A stretch of 64,000 nt of DNA from an uncultured Treponema sp. (lineage in GTDB: Bacteria > Spirochaetota > Spirochaetia > Treponematales > Treponemataceae). The stretch is taken from assembly GCF_945873775.1 (NCBI RefSeq), contig NZ_CAMCEC010000007.1, positions 1-64,000 on the forward strand. Reading direction: 5' to 3'. Position 1 is the stretch's first letter; each line of letters opens with the position of its first letter. Position numbers and translations under genes: made by a program. The notes beneath the pieces were generated by a model. It was not told the DNA's origin, made no database searches, and saw only the letters and a program-made list of their open reading frames with translations. Shown one piece after another: positions 42,967-53,166 of this stretch.

Positions 42967-44154
42967 TCACCGTGTAAAAATTGAAATAAAACTTGCGCCG
43001 CCAATAAAAGTTCCAATGCTGCTTCCAATTGAAGACAAAAAGAAAACAAGCAGAACGCGGAGAATTCTATTTTTATAAAAGCCTTTTACGCTCGAAGCAT
43101 CAGCCTGCAAATTTTCCATATCCTCAACCGCCGGCTTTTTTACAAGAGCCTGAACAATTCCAGAAACAAATCCAATTCCAATAAACGGACAAAGCGAAGT
43201 GAACGGCGCGCCAACAGCAGAAACTAAAATTGCAAGAATGTGTCCGCCCGCAACAGCCGTTCCAATAGCCGCAAGAATTCCGTTCCACAAAACCCAGCTT
43301 CCAATCAAGTCCGCGCCTTTTTCAATTCCGCCAACAACAAAGCCCGCAACAATAAGTCCCAAAATCAAAATCGGAATTATCCAGGAAGCAACTTTTGCTC
43401 CAGCTGATTTTTCTGGAACTTTTTCAATTGCGCTTACATCAGGAATTTCTTTTCCAGCCGCAATTTTTTCAAGATGGGAAGAAACTCCAGGCAAATGTCC
43501 TGCTCCCAAAACTGCAAGAATATTTTTTTGCGGACAAGACCAAATTTTTGAAGCAAGATAAAAATCACGCTCATCAATCAGAACTTCTTTTACAGCCGGA
43601 AGATAAGACGAAAGCTCCTGCATCATTGTGTCCATTTCGCTGGACTGCTTTAAATTTTCAATTTCAGTTTCTGAAACTTCTTCCTTGGAAAAAGCAGTGG
43701 CAATGAGCAACGAAAGCAACTTGCATTTTCCCATAAAAGAATTTTTTGCCCAGGCACGGCGCAACGTAACTGTTACAGGACGGTCAACCATTATCTGCGG
43801 AATTCCAAGCTCCTTGGCTTTTTTGATTGCAGCCGCCATTTCGTCTCCGGGCTTTATTCCGGCGTCTTCTCCCATGCGTTTTTGATAAGCTGAAAGGACA
43901 ATGTTCGCAAGCAAAAGAAATCCCTGCTTTTTCTTGAGGATTTCAATTATATCCATTTTTTTCCAGGACTCTTTATCCTCCATGTTTTTCAAGCGGTTTT
44001 CATCAAGCTCGATTGCAACAGAATCCGGTTTTTGCTCTTCAATTGCATTTTCAACTTCCGAAATGCTAGCTTTTGAAACGTGAGCTGTGCCAATGAGAAT
44101 AAATTTTCTTCCATTAAGCTCAAGGATTTTTTGTGTTGACTTGTTTTCTTCCAT
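42967..44154 (-). CDS. TraB/PrgY-type membrane protein
   Basis: A 395-residue TraB-family protein (Tiki/PrgY type, putative metalloprotease-like). N-terminal GTAHVSKASISEVENAIEEQKPDSVAIELDENR, central VDRPVTVTLRRAW, LIDERDFYLASKIW and VLGAGHLPG hold the conserved His/Glu positions; three or four membrane helices follow (SWIIPILILGLIVAGFVVG, AIGTAVAGGHILAILVSAV, ILRVLLVFFLSSIGSSIGTFIG). It likely controls signal peptides in membranes; role inferred. Six bases after the TPR gene. Confidence 0.85.
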   Translation of the reverse strand: MEENKSTQKILELNGRKFILIGTAHVSKASISEVENAIEEQKPDSVAIELDENRLKNMEDKESWKKMDIIEILKKKQGFLLLANIVLSAYQKRMGEDAGIKPGDEMAAAIKKAKELGIPQIMVDRPVTVTLRRAWAKNSFMGKCKLLSLLIATAFSKEEVSETEIENLKQSSEMDTMMQELSSYLPAVKEVLIDERDFYLASKIWSCPQKNILAVLGAGHLPGVSSHLEKIAAGKEIPDVSAIEKVPEKSAGAKVASWIIPILILGLIVAGFVVGGIEKGADLIGSWVLWNGILAAIGTAVAGGHILAILVSAVGAPFTSLCPFIGIGFVSGIVQALVKKPAVEDMENLQADASSVKGFYKNRILRVLLVFFLSSIGSSIGTFIGGASFISIFTR

Positions 44155-44160
44155 AAAAAA

Positions 44161-45621
44161 TTATTTTAAAGGAACTTTTCCTTTTGTTCTCCATTCTGCC
44201 AAACGAAATTCAAAAAACATCGGGCTGTTCATGCTGACAACCTTTGCGTAATATTCATTGGCAAGTTCTGCTCCACCAAACATATCATAAAAAAGCGCAA
44301 GATAATAGTACATTTTTCCCTGCAAATTTCTGTTTGTCATTGCGGAAATTCTCTGCGGCAAAGGACGCTCGCCTGCCCTGTCATGGAAAACCCGGAGCAT
44401 AGAATATTCAATTGTATTTCTGTCCATTTTTCTAAGAACCTGATTGCTGAAATTTTTTGCTTCAGTTCCGTTGCCTTCCTTGTAATAGCAGTAAGTAATC
44501 ATCAGCGGATAAGAAATATTATTTTTATTGGAATCGTAGCATTTCATAAAAGCTTCGCGCGCGGTTGTCCAGTTTTCTTCGTGAAGGGCAAGAATTCCAA
44601 GGCTTTCATAAGCGTAGTAATAATTCGGATTCAGCTCAATGACTTTTTTGTAATCTTCCATTGCCTTTGCAAAAATATCCTGCTCGTCATAAAGCCCTGC
44701 CCGGTACGCGTAAGCTAAAAAATAATCCGGCTCAATTTCAATTGCTTTTGTCCAAGCTATTTCCGCATTTTTGTAATGCCCAAGATAACGCTCGTACATT
44801 CCGTAGTCCATATTGCATTCATAGTTTTCAGAATCTGTATCAAGCGCCTGCTTTGCATAGTCAGAAGCGATTTTATATTCATTTGCGGCGTAGGCAAGTT
44901 TTCCTAAATACAAAAAAGCCTGGGTGTTTTTCGGGTCAATCTCGAGAATCTTTTTGAAAGTTTTTTCCGCCTCGTCATCATTTTCAAGGTAATAGTCGCA
45001 TTGCCCGGCTCCACGCAAAGCATCAATATTTTCTGGCTCGCGGACTAAAGCTCTTTTATAATAAATTTTTGCCTGCTTATAGTTTTTCTTTAAAAACATA
45101 TCCTCGCCAAGCTCCACATTTGCTGCGGAATTCAGCTTGTCTTTTGCCAAAAGCGAATTAACTTGTTTTATGCGCTCGGCATTGTCGCCTTTCATTTTTG
45201 CAATCGCAACCGCAAGAGAAGCAACATCATCATTCTGCGGATCTCGTTGTGAAAGCTCATTGCAAAGAGCCTGCGCTTCATCAAGATTTTCTGCGCTCAC
45301 ATTTATCGCTGCCTTTAAAAAAAGCAAATCAAAATCGTCCGCATATTTTGCCGGAAGCTTAGTTTCGTAAAGTGAAAGAGCCGCTTCTGGTCCGTCTTTA
45401 TTCAAAACTGACTTCAAATCTTCCATAAAATCAGTTTTTGAATATTCAGTTTTTTTCTTTGTTTCTGATTTCTTTTCAGTTTCAGCAGTTTGAGCCGGCT
45501 CTACAGGTTTTTCAGTGGAAGCGCAAGAAGAAAGCCCCATGCTCAAAATAATAGCAACCGCCACAACAAGAACAACCGCAGCCAAAAGCTCCGTCAACGT
45601 AGTTTTTACCGAACTTTTCAT
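44161..45621 (-). CDS. TPR-repeat lipoprotein
   Basis: A 486-residue protein: N-terminal helix LLAAVVLVVAVAIILSMGLSSC with a possible lipobox LSSC, a Lys/Glu linker, then about ten TPR units (for example YKQAKIYYKRALVREPENIDALRGAGQCDYYLENDDEAEKTFKKILEIDPKNTQAF). GAGG precedes the ATG. It heads the run with TraB-type, methyltransferase and aroK-like genes. Periplasmic scaffold by inference. Confidence 0.85.
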   Translation of the reverse strand: MKSSVKTTLTELLAAVVLVVAVAIILSMGLSSCASTEKPVEPAQTAETEKKSETKKKTEYSKTDFMEDLKSVLNKDGPEAALSLYETKLPAKYADDFDLLFLKAAINVSAENLDEAQALCNELSQRDPQNDDVASLAVAIAKMKGDNAERIKQVNSLLAKDKLNSAANVELGEDMFLKKNYKQAKIYYKRALVREPENIDALRGAGQCDYYLENDDEAEKTFKKILEIDPKNTQAFLYLGKLAYAANEYKIASDYAKQALDTDSENYECNMDYGMYERYLGHYKNAEIAWTKAIEIEPDYFLAYAYRAGLYDEQDIFAKAMEDYKKVIELNPNYYYAYESLGILALHEENWTTAREAFMKCYDSNKNNISYPLMITYCYYKEGNGTEAKNFSNQVLRKMDRNTIEYSMLRVFHDRAGERPLPQRISAMTNRNLQGKMYYYLALFYDMFGGAELANEYYAKVVSMNSPMFFEFRLAEWRTKGKVPLK

Positions 45622-45684
45622 AATTCCTCATATTCCAGAATGCTTATTGCCTTTTACACTTTTTAAATATAAAATAGCAAAGTT

Positions 45685-47580
45685 ATGCGTAAACATCCTG
45701 TAAGAAAGTTTTTTGGACTTACACTCCTTTATTCAGCTATTATTGTCGGCATTTTTGTTATTCAATTTAAGTCCAACTCTGTATTTTCAAAATCTTTAGG
45801 AGACTTGAATTTTTCAATTTCACAGATTCAAACGGAAAACAACGGGACAAGTTTAAAAAATCAGATAAAAGTATCTTTTAAAGGCATTACATTTTCAGCG
45901 GATGACAAAAATCCTGTAACTGCAAAAGATTCTAGCGGAAATTTGAGGCCGCTTTTTCTTGAATCCTACGAAGAGCTAGCTGATTCCGTGGAATTTTCAT
46001 TTAACGGCGGCGCGCATATAATGTTCCGCCAAATTCAGGACGAAGAAAATTCAACTGCGCTTTCAATTCTTGCAGTTCCGCCAGAAAACTGTACTGAAAT
46101 TTTCCTTCCATATAAAATTGCGCAAACCTACAGCACGGAAAATGTTTCGCCGGCAAATATTCTTGTAACTTCAAAAGACAGAATTTTCAGTTTTACATCC
46201 CACGAATTCAGCGCGGAAAAAATCGCGTTTACAAAAACAGATTCAGCGGCGCAATATTCGCATTACAATCCTACAAAAAAATTCACATTTGACCTTGTTG
46301 CCGGCATCAAGGGAACTAGCGACAGTGAAATCAGAGAACTTACAACAAAAATCCGCTACAGCCTTGTGGAAAAAGTTCAGTCCGCATTGGCGCAGGCAAA
46401 AATCGACTCGCTTTCTGAAACCGACATCACGGCTTATGTTGCGGAACTCGCTTCCCAAGGAAAATACAATCAGGCAATCGATTCAATTCCAGATTCGTTC
46501 AAAAAAGGAAACAAGCGCACTTACATTTCTTCTCCATATTTTGACAATCTCGTTTCAATGAGCAGAAGCCTTTCGGTTCAAACTGAAAAATACGCGTCTC
46601 TCGTGCAGTCAAATTCAGCGGAAGTTTTCACAGTTGAAGGAATTTCCGATTACATTTTGCGTGAAAAAAAGTCTTTGGCAGTAAAAAATCTTATAGAAAC
46701 TGTTTCAAAGGCAAGCGAATTTTCGCCGTTTCAGGCAGCCGGAATTATAAGCGTCTACACAAATTTAAAAGGCAAAGATTCCGCGCTCGTTCAGCCGCTT
46801 GAAGCCGTAATAGAAACCTGCGTCAATTCCATTCAGGAAAACTGCAAAACTGAAAACGGAATTATAAAAATTCAAAAAGACGCAGAAAATTCAATGGACA
46901 TTTTTGAAACGGTCTTTACTGGAGATGCTTTGCAAAAACTTGGAAAACTGCAAGGAAACAAAGTTCTGGTTCAAGCCGGAAACCTGATGATTTACTCAAG
47001 CCTTTCTGGGGCGGACACAAGCATAAGGACAATCGCAAATATTTATCCTATTATAGTAAAAAACAATTATTTTTATCCGCACACAGAAATTCTTGGCTGG
47101 TACGGAAGCTCTTGCGTCTGGGCATGGACTTGCGCAAAATCGATTTTTTACACGCAAGAACCAGCAAACACAGCAAATATTTTCATAGATTTCCCATTGT
47201 CGCTAACGCATTACATTATGCTGAACGGAATTCCTAATTTCCACGGAAAAATTGAAATCCAGAGCCAAATGTTCAGAACAGATCCACGCTTTGAAACTTA
47301 CAATTCATCTGGCTATGTTTACCAGAATTCTTCACGCTCGCTGTTTATAAAATCGCGCCATAAGTCAAAAATGGAGCTAATAAGGCTTTTCTATGACGGA
47401 CCAAGAACTTTTGAAACAACCGCAGATTTGTCAAAAGTTCCGCAGCTGCCAAAACCACCGGCTTCAGAGCCTAAAAAAGCAGAGCCAGAAGCGCAAAATC
47501 CAGTTTCCGCAGAAGAAAATCCTTCTGAAATTTCAAATTCAGAAAGCAACACTCCAAATTCAACTTCCGCAGAACAGTAA
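45685..47580 (+). CDS. Membrane-anchored periplasmic protein of unknown function
   Basis: A 631-residue protein I do not recognise. Residues 10-30 form one membrane anchor (GLTLLYSAIIVGIFVIQF). Residues 40-200 are beta-rich (LNFSISQIQTENNGTSLKNQIKVSFKGITFSADDKNPVT, SVEFSFNGGAHIMFRQ); residues 220-460 are helical; the last 50 are a Pro/Ser/Glu tail. The central part has Trp/Cys-rich EILGWYGSSCVWAWTCAKSIF. There is no ribosome-binding site near ATG 45685, and TATAAA lies just upstream, suggesting a short leader. Divergent from the TPR gene. Confidence 0.65.
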   Translation: MRKHPVRKFFGLTLLYSAIIVGIFVIQFKSNSVFSKSLGDLNFSISQIQTENNGTSLKNQIKVSFKGITFSADDKNPVTAKDSSGNLRPLFLESYEELADSVEFSFNGGAHIMFRQIQDEENSTALSILAVPPENCTEIFLPYKIAQTYSTENVSPANILVTSKDRIFSFTSHEFSAEKIAFTKTDSAAQYSHYNPTKKFTFDLVAGIKGTSDSEIRELTTKIRYSLVEKVQSALAQAKIDSLSETDITAYVAELASQGKYNQAIDSIPDSFKKGNKRTYISSPYFDNLVSMSRSLSVQTEKYASLVQSNSAEVFTVEGISDYILREKKSLAVKNLIETVSKASEFSPFQAAGIISVYTNLKGKDSALVQPLEAVIETCVNSIQENCKTENGIIKIQKDAENSMDIFETVFTGDALQKLGKLQGNKVLVQAGNLMIYSSLSGADTSIRTIANIYPIIVKNNYFYPHTEILGWYGSSCVWAWTCAKSIFYTQEPANTANIFIDFPLSLTHYIMLNGIPNFHGKIEIQSQMFRTDPRFETYNSSGYVYQNSSRSLFIKSRHKSKMELIRLFYDGPRTFETTADLSKVPQLPKPPASEPKKAEPEAQNPVSAEENPSEISNSESNTPNSTSAEQ

Positions 47581-47644
47581 AAAATATTGAAAATCAAAAT
47601 TCTCAGGGAAAAAATTTCTGCAACAAGCGCGAAAATGACAACAA

Positions 47645-47668
47645 GATGCCGTGCCCGACATGGCAATC
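47645..47668. repeat. Short hairpin possibly related to the TGTCAT family
   Basis: GATGCCGTG-CCCGA-CATGGCAATC, preceded by AATGACAACA. It is a fragment and only weakly like the other copies. Confidence 0.35.
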
Positions 47669-47805
47669 TTATTTTTCCCAGCTTGAAATTGAAGCGAAAA
47701 AAAATAAATTTTTTTACTATTTTTTGTCATTTTAAAGAAATATGTGCTATAATTAGCCAAAATGCCGTTACATCAACTTTTTGAAAAAAAGCAGCAGGAG
47801 CAATT

Positions 47806-49236
47806 GTGAACAAACGTGATTTCCCTAAAATCCACTTTTATGATCAGGATTTTGTAGATATTTATGATAAAACTTGGAACTGGCTTTCTGAATATTGGAT
47901 TAACACAGAAACAGGCGAACAAGACAGCGAAGGACTTTTTGTTTATCCTGTAAATGGAAAATATATATTAGATCAGCTTGAAACAATTTTTTCATCATTT
48001 TTCCTTGTTTACTCAAATAGAAATTATCCGGCAAGCAAAAACATAGATTATTTTTACGCCCGTCAAGAAGAAAATGGAGCAATCAGATGGAAATATGACG
48101 CGGCTACAAACAGCCCTATTATGGACAAAAAAAATCCAGAGGGAATAGGTCTTCCGCTTTTTGCCTGGGCTGAATTCAACTTATATCACAAAAGCGCAAA
48201 CAAACGCCGCATAAAAGAAGTAATGCCGGTGCTGCAAAAATACATGGAATGGATTGACAGAACATTCAAGCAGCCGAACGGACTTTATTCAGTTCCGCAC
48301 GAATGTTCAACAATGTTCAATTCTCCGCGGAAAGGCGCATTTTATCCAGTCGATTTCAACTGCTGCATGGCAATCAATATGGCGCACATGTCTGCACTTG
48401 GAGACATTCTGAATGACAAGGACTTGAGCTTTCAGTATAAAAAAATGTATTTCAGCTTAAAAACCAGAATAAACAGCCTTATGTGGGATGTAGAAAGCGG
48501 TTTTTACTACGATTTGGACAAAAATGAACAGCGTCTTTCACAAAAAACTATAGCCGGATTCTGGCCGTTGCTTGCGGAACTTCCAAATGCAGACAGGGCT
48601 GACACTCTTATTGCTCATTTAAGCAACCCAAAGACATTCGGCACAGACCATCCATTCCCTACTTTAAGCGCGGACAGCCCGGACTTCAAAGAAAATGGCG
48701 AAGGATTCAAAGGCTCTGTTTTGGCTCCGTTCAACTTCATGGTTATAAAGGGACTTGAAAAATATCAGCGTTACGCATTTGCACGCGAATGTTCAATCCG
48801 GCACTTGTATTATATTCTCGAAGCATTAAGCCCGGCGGACTCAAAACGGAAAGGCGACTTGTACGAAGCATATCTTCCATGCCAGGAAGGTCCTGCAACC
48901 TGCCGAAGCGAAAAAGATTTTCCGCGCAAACGTTTCCTGCATTTTACCGGTCTTTCAACAGTTGCGCTCATGATTGAAAACGTAATCGGTCTGAACATAA
49001 GCCTTCCAAGAAAGACTGTAGACTGGATTATTCCGAACCTTGAAATCATGGGAATTGAAAAGCTTTCATTAAAGCGGAACCTTATCACAATTCTCAGCAA
49101 TAAAAGCAAACGCGGCTGGGAAATTCAGATGGAAAGCGAAAAACTCTACTATTTTACAATCAATATTTTGGATCAAAAGAAAAAAACGCTTCCTATTCCA
49201 AGCGGAAAATGCTCAATGCTTATCGACAAATTGTAA
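47806..49236 (+). CDS. GH63/GH37-like (alpha/alpha)6-barrel glycosidase
   Basis: A 476-residue cytosolic protein resembling trehalase/MGH1-type glycoside hydrolases. YFYARQEENGAIRWKYDA, GIGLPLFAWAEFNLYH, FKQPNGLYSVPHECSTMFNSPR, VDFNCCMAINM, and YEAYLPCQEGPA follow the helical toroid order. Acidic residues for catalysis cannot be fixed without alignment. GTG 47806 is preceded by CAGGAG. No signal peptide. It may degrade an intracellular disaccharide or mannosylglycerate-like solute. Confidence 0.75.
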   Translation: MNKRDFPKIHFYDQDFVDIYDKTWNWLSEYWINTETGEQDSEGLFVYPVNGKYILDQLETIFSSFFLVYSNRNYPASKNIDYFYARQEENGAIRWKYDAATNSPIMDKKNPEGIGLPLFAWAEFNLYHKSANKRRIKEVMPVLQKYMEWIDRTFKQPNGLYSVPHECSTMFNSPRKGAFYPVDFNCCMAINMAHMSALGDILNDKDLSFQYKKMYFSLKTRINSLMWDVESGFYYDLDKNEQRLSQKTIAGFWPLLAELPNADRADTLIAHLSNPKTFGTDHPFPTLSADSPDFKENGEGFKGSVLAPFNFMVIKGLEKYQRYAFARECSIRHLYYILEALSPADSKRKGDLYEAYLPCQEGPATCRSEKDFPRKRFLHFTGLSTVALMIENVIGLNISLPRKTVDWIIPNLEIMGIEKLSLKRNLITILSNKSKRGWEIQMESEKLYYFTINILDQKKKTLPIPSGKCSMLIDKL

Positions 49237-49361
49237 CATATTCCGCTCTGAATGTTTTTAGAGCTAAAAATGTAAAATAATTTTTAGAAAACGCCGGATT
49301 TAACAGCAAATTAACACAAATCAAAGCGTTTCTAAAAGTTAATGGAATAAGGTAATTTTTA

Positions 49362-50900
49362 ATGAACACACCTCAAGCTGTAATTGAGATTGGCTCAACA
49401 GGAATAAGGCTTCTTGTTGCTGAACCAGTTGAAGTCCAATCACAGAAAAAATTTAACATTCTCGACCGAAGCGATCAGCCTGTGAATTTGGGACGCGATG
49501 TTTTTACCACACGCTCAATAAGCCGCGAAACTCTTTTGATTTGCCTGCATATTCTTGAACGCTACGCAGAGCAACTGGCAGCCTGGGGAATCAGCCGGGA
49601 AGAAACAATTGTAATCGCCACAAGCGCAGTCCGCGAGGCAGAAAACAGAGATCCATTCGTTGACCGAATAAAAGTAAAAACAGGCTTTATTGTCCATGTA
49701 ATCGATGGAATTGAAGAAAACAGGCTCATGTATCTTGCCGTAAGCGAATGCATAAAAGAAGGAAGCGTTGCAATCCGTCAAAACGACTCAATTTTCCTTG
49801 ACATTTCAGGCGGCGCAACAGAAATGATGCTCATGGAAAAAGGCAGAATCATCGGGGCGCACAGCATGAGGCTGGGAACTGTAATCATTGAGCAGATGAT
49901 TCATTCCATGATGGGAAACCTTGACGACGCCCGAAGATTCATTTCAGAATTTATACGCAACACAAAAAATACGCTGAATGCAGAAATAAATTTGGACAAA
50001 ATCCAGCAGTTCATTGTTCTTGGCAATGACATGAAAATTGTTTCGCTTTTTGTCGGAAAACCGATTTCGCCATTTTTGTGGGAAGTTGAGCGCGGCGCAT
50101 TTGAAAATTTCGTGGATGAAGTTCAGCATTACACGCCTGAAGAATGCATCGCAAAATTCAAAATGAGCTACAATGAAGCGCAGACATTTCAAATTTCGCT
50201 TGTTGCCTACAAACTTTTCATTCAGCTTACAAATGTAACAAAATTTATTGTGCCGGACACTTCAATCCGCGAAGGAATTCTTTTAAGCCGGAATCAGCTT
50301 TCAAATCCTGAAATTCAAAACGACTTTACTCAGCAAATCTTAGCAGGCGCAAGGGCGATTTTGAAAAAATATCAAGGCGATGAAAATCACGCTGAATACG
50401 TGCGCAAAACCAGCCTTGAAATTTACGATGCGCTTCAAAAAGAACTTGGCTTCGATTCCCACGTCCGCGTGCTTCTTGAAATAAGTGCTATTCTTCACGA
50501 TGTCGGAATGTTTATCAGGGCGGAAGATCACAATATCCACGGAAAATACATTGTAAACAACAGTGAAATTTTCGGACTGAACCGGGACGACAAATCCATT
50601 GTTGCGCAGATAATAAGTTTTCACCGCGGAAGCAAAATGCCGCAGGAAGATGAAGAGTTCAGGCTTTTATCCAGAAGCAGAAGAATGACTGTTTTAAAGC
50701 TAAGCGCAATTCTCCGTGTGGCGGACGCGCTGGACAGAACGCACAAGCAGCATTTGTACAACTTCAACATTTCTTTTGCAAAAGACAGCATAACGTTCAG
50801 AACAAAAGGGCACAACAACCTTTCCTTGGAAAAACTTGCCGTTTCAGAAAAAGGCGACTTGTTTGAAAATATTTTTGGCTACAAAATAGTATTGGTATAG
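49362..50900 (+). CDS. ppx: Ppx/GppA phosphatase with HD domain
   Basis: A 512-residue exopolyphosphatase/pppGpp phosphatase family protein. N-terminal ASKHA domain: AVIEIGSTGIRLLVAE, VIATSAVREAENRD, FLDISGGATEMMLMEKG. C-terminal HD-type domain: LLEISAILHDVGMFIRAEDHNIHGKYIV. AAGG precedes the ATG. It is three bases before ppk, so the pair makes and degrades polyphosphate. The HD part is complete, as in long Ppx forms. Confidence 0.92.
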   Translation: MNTPQAVIEIGSTGIRLLVAEPVEVQSQKKFNILDRSDQPVNLGRDVFTTRSISRETLLICLHILERYAEQLAAWGISREETIVIATSAVREAENRDPFVDRIKVKTGFIVHVIDGIEENRLMYLAVSECIKEGSVAIRQNDSIFLDISGGATEMMLMEKGRIIGAHSMRLGTVIIEQMIHSMMGNLDDARRFISEFIRNTKNTLNAEINLDKIQQFIVLGNDMKIVSLFVGKPISPFLWEVERGAFENFVDEVQHYTPEECIAKFKMSYNEAQTFQISLVAYKLFIQLTNVTKFIVPDTSIREGILLSRNQLSNPEIQNDFTQQILAGARAILKKYQGDENHAEYVRKTSLEIYDALQKELGFDSHVRVLLEISAILHDVGMFIRAEDHNIHGKYIVNNSEIFGLNRDDKSIVAQIISFHRGSKMPQEDEEFRLLSRSRRMTVLKLSAILRVADALDRTHKQHLYNFNISFAKDSITFRTKGHNNLSLEKLAVSEKGDLFENIFGYKIVLV

Positions 50901-50903
50901 CTT

Positions 50904-53033
50904 ATGGCAAAGACAAAATTTTTTAACAGAGAATTAAGCTGGATTGAATTCAACGCAAGAGTTCTAAATGAATCATTAAGAAAAGAAGTTCCTCTTTTGG
51001 AACGGCTTAGGTTTCTTGCAATTACAGAAAGCAACTTTGACGAATTTTTCCAAGTAAGAGTGGCAAGCATAAAACGCCGAATTCAAAATTCCCAAGAAAA
51101 AAACTTCGTTGATGCAAGCGGACTGACTGATTCCGCCGTGCTCAAAAAAATTTCAGAAAAAACACGCGCACTTATAAAGCTTCAATATTCAACGCTTATG
51201 AATGATGTTTTGCCAGCTCTTGCAAAAGAAGGCTTTGTTTACGTTCCTTCAAAAAACTATACGCAGGCGCAGGAAGCATTTGCAGAAAATCTTTTCAAGC
51301 ATGAAATTTTTCCGCTTTTAACGCCATTGAGAACTGACACAGATGTTTTTCCTCATGTAGGCGCGCTTTGCCTGACCGCGGCATTTCTTCTTGAGCCAAT
51401 GGAAGGAGTAAGAAAAATCAAGAATGCGCTTTCAACCTCGCAAGAATCAGATATTGTTGCACTGGTTCAAATTCCGTCAGCAATAAACAGAATTGTGTGG
51501 CTTCCGTCTTCAGGAGGAACAAAGCAGTTTGCGCTTATTGACGACATAATCCGGCTTTACGGAACAAAACTTTTTCCGGGCTACAAAGTTCAGGAAACAA
51601 TGCTGTTCAAAATAGCACGAGACGCGGATTTTGCAGTAAACGAAGATTCCGGGGAACATTTTATTCAGGCGATGGAAGAAGTTCTTGAAAAACGCCAGTC
51701 TTCATTCGCGGTAAGAATGACTTACGATTTTGCAAGTGAAAAGCTTTTAAAATTTTTAAAGCAGCATCTAAATCTTTCAAATGAAGATGTTTACGAAGCC
51801 TGCGGAATTCTTGACCCTTCATCTTTGGACGAGCTTTTTAACATTGAAGGCGCGGAAAAATACATTTATCCTGAATGGGAGCATTTCTTTCCTAATTCGC
51901 TTCCGGAAGAAGAAACTTACTGGAATGTTTTCAGACAGCAGGATATTCTTTTAAATGTTCCTTACGAAAGTTACGAGCCGGTTGTAAACTTTATACATCA
52001 GGCGGCGCACGATGAGCAGGTTCTTGCAATAAAAATGACTTTGTACAGAACAGGCAGCAATAGTCCGATTGTAAAAGCATTAAAAGAAGCGGCTCAAAAC
52101 GGAAAGCAAGTTACAGTTTTTGTTGAGCTTAAAGCCCGCTTTGATGAAAAACGAAATATTTCCTGGGCAGAAGAACTTGAAAAAGCCGGCGCAATTGTTG
52201 TCTACGGAATTGTAAATTTAAAAGTCCACGCAAAAATCTGCCTTGTTGTAAGACGTGAAAGCGACGGAATCCGGCGTTATGCGCACATAGGAACTGGAAA
52301 CTACAATCCAAAAACCGCAAAACTTTACCAAGATTTGTCCGTTTTTACAACAAACCACGAGCTTGTAAACGACGCAACTTTGTTCTTCAATGTAATTTCT
52401 GGATACAGCGCGCTTCAGACAATGCATCATCTTTACATGGCGCCAGTAACTTTAAAAAGCCGCCTTCTTGAGCTTATCGAACGTGAAATTCAGCAAAGCA
52501 CAAAAGAAACTCCGGGGCACATTGTCGCCAAAATGAACAGCCTTTGCCATCCGCAGATAATCGAAGCGCTTTACAAAGCAAGCAATGCCGGTGTAAAAAT
52601 AGAACTCAACATCCGCGGAATCTGCACGCTAGTTCCCGGAGTAAAAGGAATGAGCGAAAACATAAAAGTTGTAAGCATTGTTGACAGATACCTTGAGCAT
52701 TCAAGAATTTTTTACTTCCAGAATGGCGGCTCTGAAGAAATTTATTTAAGCAGCGCAGACTGGATGGAAAGAAATCTTGACAAGCGAATTGAACTCATGT
52801 TCCCTGTTTCTGACAAAAAAGTCTTTAAAACAGTCAAAGAGATTTTGTTTTTATATTTTCAAGACAACACGCACAGCCACGTTTTGCAAAAAACAGGTCT
52901 TTGGAAACAACTTTCTCCAGAAAAAAATGAGCAGGCAGTCCGTGTTCAGGAAGTTCTTTATAAAAAATACAAAAAAAAAACTGATATAAAAAAGAACACG
53001 CCACGCGCAGAATTTACTGTACGCCGCAAATAA
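50904..53033 (+). CDS. ppk: Polyphosphate kinase 1
   Basis: A 709-residue Ppk1, polymerising ATP gamma-phosphate into polyphosphate. FFNRELSWIEFNARVL and RFLAITESNFDEFFQVRVAS open the protein. MTLYRTGSNSPIVKALKEAAQNGKQVTVFVELKARFDEKRNI, the first catalytic His in NLKVHAKICLV, GTGNYNPKTAKLYQDLS, and the second His in RYLEHSRIFYF are present. It is full length, membrane-associated in other bacteria. Ends at a terminator shared with infA. Confidence 0.96.
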   Translation: MAKTKFFNRELSWIEFNARVLNESLRKEVPLLERLRFLAITESNFDEFFQVRVASIKRRIQNSQEKNFVDASGLTDSAVLKKISEKTRALIKLQYSTLMNDVLPALAKEGFVYVPSKNYTQAQEAFAENLFKHEIFPLLTPLRTDTDVFPHVGALCLTAAFLLEPMEGVRKIKNALSTSQESDIVALVQIPSAINRIVWLPSSGGTKQFALIDDIIRLYGTKLFPGYKVQETMLFKIARDADFAVNEDSGEHFIQAMEEVLEKRQSSFAVRMTYDFASEKLLKFLKQHLNLSNEDVYEACGILDPSSLDELFNIEGAEKYIYPEWEHFFPNSLPEEETYWNVFRQQDILLNVPYESYEPVVNFIHQAAHDEQVLAIKMTLYRTGSNSPIVKALKEAAQNGKQVTVFVELKARFDEKRNISWAEELEKAGAIVVYGIVNLKVHAKICLVVRRESDGIRRYAHIGTGNYNPKTAKLYQDLSVFTTNHELVNDATLFFNVISGYSALQTMHHLYMAPVTLKSRLLELIEREIQQSTKETPGHIVAKMNSLCHPQIIEALYKASNAGVKIELNIRGICTLVPGVKGMSENIKVVSIVDRYLEHSRIFYFQNGGSEEIYLSSADWMERNLDKRIELMFPVSDKKVFKTVKEILFLYFQDNTHSHVLQKTGLWKQLSPEKNEQAVRVQEVLYKKYKKKTDIKKNTPRAEFTVRRK

Positions 53034-53062
53034 AAAAATATCGCTTTGATTTGAAATTATTT

Positions 53063-53124
53063 TGTCTTTCCCGCACTTGATGCGGGAATCTGTTGTAAAA
53101 TTTCAATAGATTATCGTAATGACA
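53063..53124. repeat. Two-hairpin TGTC/ATGACA intergenic element, copy g
   Basis: TGTCTTTCCCGCA-CTTGA-TGCGGGAATC, an 18-base spacer, then a shortened hairpin 2 GATTATCGTAATGACA. Confidence 0.55.
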
Positions 53125-53166
53125 TTAAACTATAAAACTAGAAATTTGTACTAATACTAAAAGCAT

